Shown: positions 55,997 through 64,000 of the stretch, piece after piece
Numbering within the stretch: the first letter of the stretch is position 1
How the letters are laid out: each line of letters begins with the position of its first letter
NCBI GenBank assembly: GCA_022457155.1
Contig: JAJGOT010000020.1
Location: 874,501 to 938,500, forward strand
Reading direction: 5' to 3'
Source of the DNA: Cladopsammia gracilis
Lineage: Eukaryota; Cnidaria; Anthozoa; Scleractinia; Dendrophylliidae
DNA: 64,000 nt
The notes under the pieces: model-generated
What the model saw: the letters and a program-made list of their open reading frames with translations, nothing else
Told to the model about the DNA's origin: nothing
The model's database searches: none
Made by a program: the position numbers and the translations under genes

Positions 55997-56487
55997 TCAA
56001 AACGTTGCTTGAAAATCTTCAGCGCATGTGTTGAGAACAGCCTGTATGGTGGAGGAAAATTTTGACATTCCTTTTTGTGCTCGAGCATGAAGGAATTTTT
56101 CATCCGTAGCCTTCATTCTTCTCATAAGACTGATGAATCTCTCCAGTCTGGGAAATGCCCAAGTCACTTCATGCGATTTCTCCCGTGAATCCAGAAAATG
56201 AGTTTTTTTCTTGCAGAGTTGATTGAAAAAACTGTGCGCGACAACCCAAATCGTTCCTGAATTTCCTCTGCGGTGAAAAAGTCTTCCCCATCAATCCGGA
56301 TAATTGGTGTGTCTTCTTCATTTTGGGTCCAGAACACTTTTTGATCGGCTCTTCTGCAATACTTGATGTTGCCCGATTTGAAAACTCGCAAAATCGTCTT
56401 GGAGGAAAGTCCAGTTTGTTCACTGGCTTCTTTGAATGTGAACAAGATTTGCTTTTCTTTTCCTTCCTCTTGAATTGAAAATTTCAT
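55997..56487 (-). pseudogene. Second helix-turn-helix (NUMOD1-like) protein, one frameshift
   Basis: Starts at TTTAAAATG (56487, MKFSIQEEGKEKQILF). Two NUMOD1-like units are seen: FKEASEQTGLSSKTILRVFK followed by KVFWTQ; then FTAEEIQERFGLSRTVFSIN. At a seven-A run near 56204-56214 the frame changes and the expected strand appears (SREKSHEVTWAFP), then a helical tail to TGA at 55997. The domain repeat crossing the break supports one gene of about 163 residues. It is divergent from the polymerase gene with only 36 bp between them, so it may regulate both. Confidence 0.55.
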
Positions 56488-56523
56488 TTTAAATGGGAAA
56501 AAAATATTTTTTCGCCATTAAAA
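56488..56523. promoter_or_regulatory. 36-bp divergent promoter
   Basis: TTTAAATGGG, seven A, TATTTTTTCGCC and ATTAAAA separate the divergent starts of the helix-turn-helix gene and DNA polymerase B. Both starts carry a (T)TAAAA(A)TG context. Confidence 0.5.
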
Positions 56524-59500
56524 ATGTCAACGTTAGCTGCATGGCAATCATTTGCGCTATCGACAAATTTGCGAGGTTGGTCGCGATTGAAGAAAAATGA
56601 ATTAGTGAAGTTTTTAATTGAAAATCTTTGGCAAGGAGGGGGATTAGATCAACCCAAAATGAACAAAGCAGCTCGTTTGAGAATTCGGAAAAGACGAAAA
56701 GTCAACCCCCTGAATTGGAAAAATAAAAAAATAAATGTTCCTATTTTGGTTCCGGAAACAAGAAATTTGCCTTTGAGAGCCATTCCCAGAGTGATTAAAG
56801 ATAACACAGAAAGAGTTTCGGATTGGCTGAATTGGTTGGAAACAGTGGATGACACTGACATTCGGAGACGGCTGAATCCCGCGGTGGAAAGATTCAAAAA
56901 ACAAACCGAAAAATTGTGGGAAAAAAGGTTGATCGTGGAAGAAGGAAAATCCGCTTTGAAGGGATTCGCGAAACAATTTATCATTCAAGGCGATGATTCC
57001 GCCTCTCCCCAATATTTTTTCCGGAAAGCAAGATGGCATATTATCCAGCTCTTGCAAGAAAATCCACAAACAAAAGTGAAATGCGTTTTGAATGTCGAAA
57101 TGTCCCGCACCAGTTGGGCTTCTGGAGAAGAGATAATTGATGACTCATTTTTCCATTCCCGGCAGAAAAAGAATCTGGGAAACAACATGGAGATTGTGGA
57201 TGAAATGGAAAGAGAAATGATTGAAAATTTGGAAAACTTCAATCGCAGGGGCAGTAATTGGATGTTTGAAAGAGTAATTCGTTTGGAAATTCATGTTGTG
57301 CGCTGGAACCCACTACGAGGATCTTCCTGGATTGCTTTGCCTCCAGACTTGGCGAACAAGAAAGCCGTGATCAACATGCAAAATGAAGATGACAAGTGCT
57401 TCAAATGGTGCATTGCCAGAGCAAAAAATATGGTTAAGAACCACCCGGAAAGAATCACACCGGATTTGCGAGACCAAGCAAAAAAATTGAATTGGCATGG
57501 TTGCGAATTCCCCATGGCCGTGGAAAAAATCAAATATTTTGAGGCGAGAACTCCTGAAATTTCAGTGAATGTTTTTGGTTGGAATGGATATATTTTTCCC
57601 CTGAAGACTATCGAGGAAGAAAAAGAATGCCATGTGGATTTGATTCTGCTGACAGAGGAATTCAAAACTCACTATTGCCTGGTGAAGAATTTCTCTCGCC
57701 TTGCAAGCTCTCAAGTTTCACGCAATGGGCATGAAAGATTTTTCTGTAAAAGATGCCTCAATTCATTTCTCAGCGTGGAAAGTTTGAAGAAACATAAAGT
57801 CATTTGCGGAGATTTTGAGGCGGCAAGGATTGAAGTTCCAGGAGGTGAATGCTCTTTCCGCAACTTCCAAAAGATGTTGCATGTGCCCGTTGTAGGTTAT
57901 GCGGATTTTGAATCCATTTTGAAACCTATTTTGGGAAAGAAGACTCAGAAAACTCACGAGCATATTCCCTGTGGATTTGCGTTTCATCTCGTTTCCCCAT
58001 TTTTGCAAATGGAACCCGTGTTGAAAAGAGCAAAAGATGAAAATGAAGAACTTTCCAGAGATTTCATTCGGGAATTAATTTCCCATGTGAAACAAGCTCA
58101 CCTGAGTTTGAAGAAAAAGGAAATGTTTCCCCTGACCAACCAAGAATGGAAAACGTTTCATGAAGCCACGGTGTGTTGGTTGTGCCGAGAAAAATTCGGG
58201 GAAAAAGACCTGTCCAAAGTCAGAGATCACTGCCATTTCTCCGGAAAATTCAGGGGAGCAGCGCACAGATCTTGCAACTTAAAGTTTCAGCGGCCAAAAT
58301 TCACCCCTGTGTTTTTCCACAATCTCCAAAATTATGACGCGCATCTTTTTGTGCGGAGTTTGGCAACAGTGGATGAAGTTTTGAGCGTAGCATGCATCCC
58401 CAACAATGAAGAGAAATATATTTCCTTCTCCCTGAAGTTTGAATTGAAAAAAGAATGGAAAGAAGTGAAAGGAAAATGGAAAGAAATCACAGTGAAACAT
58501 GAAATTCGATATCTGGATTCCTTCAAATTCACGCTGATGGGATTGGAATCGCTGGTGAAGAATCTCCCCAAAGAAGAACTGAAAGAAACCACCAGATTTT
58601 TTGGAGAACGCAGCGAGTTGATGTGCCGAAAAGGAGTTTATCCCTATGAATTCATGGATGGATTTGAGAAATTTGAGAAAAAACTGCCAAAGAAATCCGC
58701 TTTTTTCTCCCGATTAAATCAGGAGAAAGTGGAAGATAAAGATTTTCAACACGCCCAGAAAGTCTGGAAAGAATTTGAAGTGAAAAACATGGGAGAATAT
58801 CACGATCCTTATTTGAAAACGGATGTGTTGCTGCTTGCAGATGTAATGGAAAGTTTCAGAAAACTTTGCGAAGAAAACTATGAACTGGATCCAGCTCACT
58901 TCTTCACTGCTCCCGGTATGGCTTGGGATGCAATGTTGAAAATGTCCGGAGTGAAATTGAAACTTCTGGAAGATGTGGATCAGTTGTTGATGATTGAAAA
59001 AGGGATCAGAGGGGGAAACGCAAATGCATTCAAGCGATTTGCGAAAGCAAACAATAAATATTTGAAGGATTTCAACTCAAAGGAAACTTGCGTTTTCTAG
59101 TTTATTTGGACGCCAACAACCTTTATGGGTGGGCAATGTCACAGCCTCTTCCAGTTGGAGAATTCCAATGGATGAACGCAGCTGATTTGTAAAACTGGGA
59201 AAACTTTGTGAATGCCGCAGGTCAAGGTTGTATTCTTGAAGTTGATCTCATTTATCCCAAAGAACTGCATGACGACCACAATGATTTTCCCCTGGCGCCA
59301 GAAAAATTGAAGCTGGGTGGAGTGGAAAAGTTGACTCAAAATCTGAGGGACAAAGAAAGCATGGTTTTGCATGGTCGCAATCTGCAACTGTATCTTTCCC
59401 TGGGAATGAAACTGAAAATGATCAGGCGAGGAATATCATTTAAAGAGGAACCTTTTTCATGAAATGCTATATTGACAAAAATACCGCCCTGCGAGCCAAG

Positions 59501-60589
59501 GGACAAAATAAATTTGAAAAAGAGTTCTTCAAGCTGATGAACAACTCCGTGTTTGGGAAAACCATAGAAAACTTGAGAAAACGAGTTTCGATTGAACTGG
59601 TGAAAGATGTTGAAAGGGCAGAAAAATTGATTAACAAGCCCAACTTTGCAGACGTGAAGATTTTCGATGAATGCCTGATTGCGGTCAAGATGAGGAAAAC
59701 GGGAGTGGTCATGAATAAGCCCATCTTTGCTGGGATGTCAATCTTGGATTTGTCCAAAACTTTGATGTATAATTTCCATTATGGATATGTGAAGAAAAAG
59801 TGGGTAAAATGTTCTGTCCTATATACCGACACAGATTCTTTGGTGCTGGAGATTGAAACAAAAGATTTCTTTGCGGATATTGCGGAAGATGTGCCAAAGT
59901 GGTTTGACACAAATAATTTCCCAGAAGATCACCCAGCGGTGAAAGGGGAAAAGCCAATCATGCCAATCGTGCCAGAAAACAATAAAAAGATTGGGCTGAT
60001 GAAAGATGAATGCGAGGGTGCAATTCTGAAAGAATTTGTCGTCTTGAGACCAAAACTGTATTCTTTCCTAATTGGGGAGAACGCAGAAACGACAAGTCAA
60101 ATCGAGCTTGAAAAAACATTTAAACCCATCACATCGAAACTAAATGAGGTGATTGCGTCGAATTTGGGACCACTTCCCCAAACGCAACCCGTACGAAGAA
60201 AGAAAGCCAAATTGGAAGAGATTGATTATCTCCCCGAAGTCGACCCATTTGAAGATATGGATGTCGAAGGCTTGTTGGATGAGACTCCATCCCAAACAAA
60301 GAAACAAATTTCACCAGCTCCCACTGGAAAACAAAAAGCAAAAGGAGTGAAAAAATCCATGATCAAAAAGAGTTTGAGACATGCAAACTTCGTGAAATGC
60401 TTGGAAGACAAAAACAAAACGCAAATCAGAAAACAAAGTGTGTTTCGCAACAGGGACCACCATTTGTTCACGGAAAACATGACCAAAATTGCGTTATCCG
60501 CTAACGATGACAAAAGAGTGATTCAGAAAAATGGAATTGACACGCTGGCTTTGGGGCATTGGAGACTGGAGAAAAATGTCTGCTCGTGA
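56524..60589 (+). pseudogene. Protein-primed DNA polymerase B with foreign insert, broken
   Basis: The first frame (56524-59100, 858 residues) carries Exo I (GYADFESI), a zinc region (CWLCREKFG...RDHCHFSGKFRG), Exo II (FFHNLQNYDAHLF), Exo III (YLKTDVLLLADV) and KGIRGG. After a shift near 59095 come motif A (DANNLYGWAMSQPLP) and a TAA at 59191-59193. After another shift near 59456 come motif B (KLMNNSVFGKTIEN) and motif C (YTDTDSL). At about 60092-60325 lies an in-frame segment copied from the PPxY gene (LNEVIASNLG, PEVDPFEDMD); then normal C-terminal polymerase sequence resumes (KAKGVKKSMIKK, DTLALGH) to TGA at 60587. The polymerase would replicate the element from a protein primer; this copy is inactive as read. 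Confidence 0.92.
60092..60325 (+). repeat. Copy of part of the PPxY gene inside polymerase B
   Basis: Runs from GACAAGTCAAATCG to CAAATTTCACCAGCTCC and matches the minus strand of about 47418-47650 at roughly 90% of bases by eye, including CGAAACTAAATGAGGTGATT. The sequences outside both junctions differ. Confidence 0.9.
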
Positions 60590-60618
60590 GGAGCGTTTCC
60601 CCAGAGTTGGCCCCTGAA

Positions 60619-60912
60619 TTTTTCTGCTCCATTTTAGCAGTCAGTAGTTGAAATTAACCACCTTTAAGACATTCTCAATTATCCCCCAGTTTTAACAGTT
60701 CCAAGAAATTCCAAAAAATTCGTCAAGTTCCCCCATTTTTCACACAAATCAGAATTTTCTCTCATCTGCCAAATTCATCAGAATCGTCACGATTCTGCTG
60801 AATGTTAACTTGTGACAATTTTTGCCCCACTTGCCGAAATCAGCAGAAAATGAGTTGTGAGAAAAATGAGGGATAATTGAGAATGTCTTAAAAGTGGTTA
60901 ATTTCAACTACT
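60619..60912. repeat. Polinton right terminus, palindrome in the same orientation
   Basis: 60643-60912 matches 39313-39582 directly at about 268 of 270 positions (CCACCTTTAAG for CCACTTTTAAG; ATGAGGG for ATGGGGG). The preceding 24 bp are the inverse of the left inner repeat. Confidence 0.92.
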
Positions 60913-60918
60913 ATCGAT

Positions 60919-62098
60919 CAGGTGAATTATTTGCATGGCGACCACAGAATCCCCAGTACCGATTTCGATCACAACAACATTGCAATATTTGACTGCGTTA
61001 TTTATCTGAAATGCCCTTTCTTTGAAAAAATGTTCAGTCTAGTAAGTACTTGGTAAGTTTCCGAATGAAACAATGTTAATTTTGAATACGGAAGTATTCT
61101 TAAAATCCTTAAAAGAATGTTGTTTTAACAGCAACAGAAAAGGGAAAAATCCCAATCTTAAGGCAGGGGTACACATGAACGCCATTTTCCGTTACTTGAC
61201 ATGGCAATATCTCGTTTATGTTTCAAGCAATCCAAAAACTCTCTACTCATCTCACGAATCCATGCGGTGTTTTGTGAATTTTGGGGTAATTTTTGGGAGG
61301 TAATAGTTTCATCAAAGGATTTGTAAAATTAAGAGAAATAAGAAATATTGAAGATTTAATGAAGTTTTATAATTAGAATTTGGACGGACACCACTCTCGC
61401 GTGGGTATCTGGGTATCTGTGGGTATCTGGGTGTCTGTTGATGTTCCAAAAGTCGTTTTCCTTATCATTTTCTTATCCCTTCTCCTCTAAAAATGTCATT
61501 CAAATTCACGTGTACCCCCGCTTTAACTCAGAAACCTTAATCTTTCCACATCATAATTCATGTTCTCTCCCTGTTCAATTTTGACATTTTTGCACTAGAC
61601 ATTTTTGTTTCTTTGTGATTTTTCTCTGTGCTCGATCCAAACCGTGATTTACATGTTTCACCATGTTTTTATTTCACTATGCAATTTCTCATTGCATAGC
61701 GTGTCTTTGATGTTGTTCTGCATTCCGCTTTTGCTTTGGAGAAGTCACGGATAATAAACAAAGCTCATCATTCGGTTCTAAATTTCTCTTTTTCCGTTAC
61801 CCTTGTCGTTTATAGCGGCCGTTCTTTATAGAATTAATGGCACTAAATGTAATTTGTGATAATCGGTATTGACATAAATTAATATTTTGCCGACACGGAG
61901 CAGAGAATCGGGTACTAGCGTAGTGCGCAGGGGCTCACGGTTCGTGAGTTTGAAAAGTGTTCGTTGATAGATTTGTGTCATTCTACGGTCAGCCTCGCCG
62001 CCTCTAGTACTGTTCAAAGAAGTTCAATGTTACCCCGATTTTTTGCTTTCCTCCCTCGCAATATGAATGAGGCTACAGCGGTACGACTAATAACATAG
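60919..62098. other. Gene-free stretch right of the Polinton
   Basis: No gene recognised. A short minisatellite of GGGTATCTG units lies at about 61402-61436. Confidence 0.45.
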
Positions 62099-64000
62099 AA
62101 CAACCAGGACCTTCTTGGTCAGTTTAAGACTCTGGTTAAAGATTCCAGTTTAGCTCTCAAGCGTTCACATGAGGATATGGCTACCCAGCAGATGACAGAA
62201 ATCAAAAGAATCAAGCGCGGTTTCACTCCGCAATTCAACAAGAAGAGCAGCGAGGACCAGTACAACGTCAATAAAGCGATTAAAGAAACCATGAAGGACG
62301 CAAAGGCCGCTCTGGAACGCAAAGACATGCAGAAATTAAAGGATGCCTTAGACAAAGGTTTGGCTCTCGTGCAAGAGCGTGAAAAATTCATCCTGCTTGC
62401 AGATAAGTCACCGTTTGGTTGGAAAACTGTCAATGAATACAAACATCATGATTTCGCCGACGACGAAGAAGACGAAAAGAAAATTTACAGAGCCGTAAGC
62501 GTTTCACCGCGCGTTCTTCCCACCAACGAAAACCTTGCCGACGTCCATTCAGGCTAAATCTCCACAGATCGCAAGACAACAATCATCTAATTTCTTCTCT
62601 CGCCTTAATCGACAACATTTAGTGCAAAGATCTGCTACTGGTGTTTGCTTTGCGTGCGGAAAACCCCTGACTCTGTTCAGACATGGAGTTGGACGAAGAT
62701 TACTATCTGGAGGACTCTTGCCCATCATCTCTATATTTCTTTTTTGGACCCCGAAGTACAATGCGAATTTAAATCTGACCAGGAATTCGTGTCGGTCTAA
62801 GGGAGATTATATCGAGTAATTGAGCTCTGGAAGGGCATTAACGCGCCGAAGTTTATTATCGATGTTATGCCATCTGTATGCAAATTGCCGTTGCTCAAAA
62901 TTCCCACGTCTTTTACGGCCAGTAATAACGCGTTAGCTTTGAAGGATTCTAGTTCCGTTGAGAATGTCATAAACGAGCTCATTAGTCCACATTGTATTAC
63001 TGAAGTTTACGAGCCACCTTTCACTATTGACTCTTTGTTTGTGTTAACGCAAAAATCTGTTTAACGCGTTTTATTTTAGATGTGCGTCACGACAAGAGAA
63101 AATTTTAGATGCGAAGACTTGAATGTTGCCTAAGAGATTTAGAATCCGGGAGACTATATGTTCTGTTATGATCTTGTGGTCATCATCATGTTGAAGATCT
63201 TCGTTCATCGAAAGTTTCTTTCTTTTTCTTGGACATTTTCCGAGGGTCACTCTAGATATTTTATAAGTTTTCAGTTTTACCTTTCGGTCTTAGTTTAGCG
63301 CCTTACCTGTTTACGGAATTGTTTAAGCCGTTAATTGAGAAATGGAGATCTGAAGCCGGGTAAATTGTTGCCTTCTCAGACGACGGTCTCGTCGCTGCTG
63401 TCGGTTACAACAACGCAAAGATTGCGAGCCTTCAGGTTCATGCCGATTTGCTTACCTCTGGTTTTCTTCCTAATGAAGCCAAATGTCTTGGGGCCCAACT
63501 CAGGTAATTTCTCGGCTCGGAACTGTCATCAACACGTACGGCCACGTCGGAAATTTACGCTACATATAGACAGACAGATAGATGTGTTCCATATTGTTCC
63601 ATATTGGTCGCTTCTTTTCGCGTCCCAGTTCGTAGGATTGCGAGGGTTAGCGGGGAAAATTATTTCACTCGGCTACTGCGTGGGCAACGTCTCCCAGCTT
63701 ATGACTAGAAATCTATTTGCTATGATCAACACTGCGTCGACATGGAACTCTCACGTTCACTTTTCCTCCCGAGAGTTTTGCTGAATTGATCTTCGGGAAA
63801 ACCAACGTAGCGAGTCTTATCGGCATACCTATTTCGCCAGCCCGTCATAAGTCCTCTTAGGTGATATATTCCGATGCATTGGCGTCATCTTGTGGAAGTT
63901 TTATAGTTTCGACGGCAAAATGTTTCATCAATACCCGTTTCGACTTCGAGAAAGCGCAAGGTTCCACGTTCAGAGAGTTGCTTACCTTTTTTCCTGTCAT
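62099..64000 (+). pseudogene. DIRS-like element, gag to RNase H part, cut by window end
   Basis: A gag-like frame (62099-62557: MATQQMTEIKRIKRGF, KDMQKLKDALDKGLALVQ, FILLADKSPFGWKTVNEYK) is followed by a zinc-knuckle start (GVCFACGKP) and an open stretch at 62867-63064. The reverse transcriptase part near 63250-63500 shows VLPFGLSLAPYLFTELFKPL and VAFSDDGLVAA; the active-site pair is DD. RNase H-like SDALASSCGSF lies near 63868. Several frame changes and stops break it. It resembles the same DIRS-like group whose 3' half is at 32866-34375. The recombinase would lie beyond the window. Confidence 0.75.

Larger units (their letters stand above)
39313..60912. mobile_element. Polinton/Maverick, 21.6 kb, complete from end to end
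   Basis: A self-synthesising, virus-like DNA transposon. The 6-bp duplication ATCGAT flanks it (39307-39312, 60913-60918), the ends begin AG and finish CT, and the interior holds DNA polymerase B, integrase, adenain-like protease, packaging ATPase and both jelly-roll capsid proteins, the defining Polinton set shared with adintoviruses. Most genes are broken by small indels. Two later insertions lie inside: a piggyBac-like MITE (49595-50162) and a LINE (about 52080-53749). Ends are 99% alike, so it arrived recently or the ends were homogenised. Confidence 0.96.

Overview
The window looks like nuclear DNA from an invertebrate animal, most likely a cnidarian and perhaps a coral (inference). The reasons are intron-bearing transposon genes, an animal-type caspase exon, and a repeat landscape of Penelope-like, DIRS-like, Copia, Crypton-like and Polinton elements with many MITEs. 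There is no bacterial gene organisation and no CRISPR array. Host coding sequence is nearly absent: the clear host gene piece is the last exon of a caspase gene (53-843), and a weak candidate first exon lies at 32512-32568.

Layout. 1-4.2 kb: caspase exon, a foldback repeat and relics. 4.2-8.4 kb: a three-layer nest, with a TIR element (4216-8424, TTA duplication) holding a Penelope-like reverse transcriptase that is split by an antisense non-LTR retrotransposon (5548-7353, 7-bp duplication). 9.3-19.2 kb: an rve-type DDE transposase gene (IS3EU-like, tentative) in three exons; its first intron is about 7.3 kb longer than in the inverted second copy at 29.06-30.87 kb. 19.6-20.6 kb: a TTAA-flanked MITE. 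20.9-22.9 kb: a broken Crypton-like tyrosine recombinase gene. 24.1-28.9 kb: a complete Copia retrotransposon (198-bp LTRs, CAAAA duplication) with one stop and one frameshift. 32.7-35.4 kb: a DIRS-like 3' part and a LINE 3' end between 147-bp direct repeats. 36.5-36.9 kb: a hAT-type MITE with an 8-bp duplication. 62.1-64.0 kb: a DIRS-like 5' part, cut by the window end.

The centrepiece is a full-length Polinton/Maverick (39313-60912, 21.6 kb) flanked by the 6-bp duplication ATCGAT. It carries the virus-like set: protein-primed DNA polymerase B, retrovirus-type integrase with chromodomain, adenain-like protease, packaging ATPase, double-jelly-roll major capsid protein, penton-like minor capsid protein, a pX/pVI-like core protein, a phospholipase A2 domain, a fibre-like protein, a PPxY protein, a PxxP-repeat protein, helix-turn-helix proteins and several unknown genes. 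Genes are tightly packed and about ten start at TAAAATG, often as stop-A-start. Nearly every large gene is broken by single-base indels or stops. A piggyBac-like MITE sits inside the fibre gene and a LINE sits beside the PxxP gene.

The three most unusual points are these. (1) The Polinton ends are 270-bp palindromes present in the SAME orientation at both ends, like flip/flop isomers of a viral terminal hairpin, while the adjoining inner 24 bp are inverted as expected. (2) About 230 bp of the PPxY capsid-region gene has been copied, in frame, into the C-terminal part of the DNA polymerase gene. (3) A TAAAATG start signal is shared by most genes, recalling late promoters of large DNA viruses, and the first gene faintly resembles viral late transcription factor 3.
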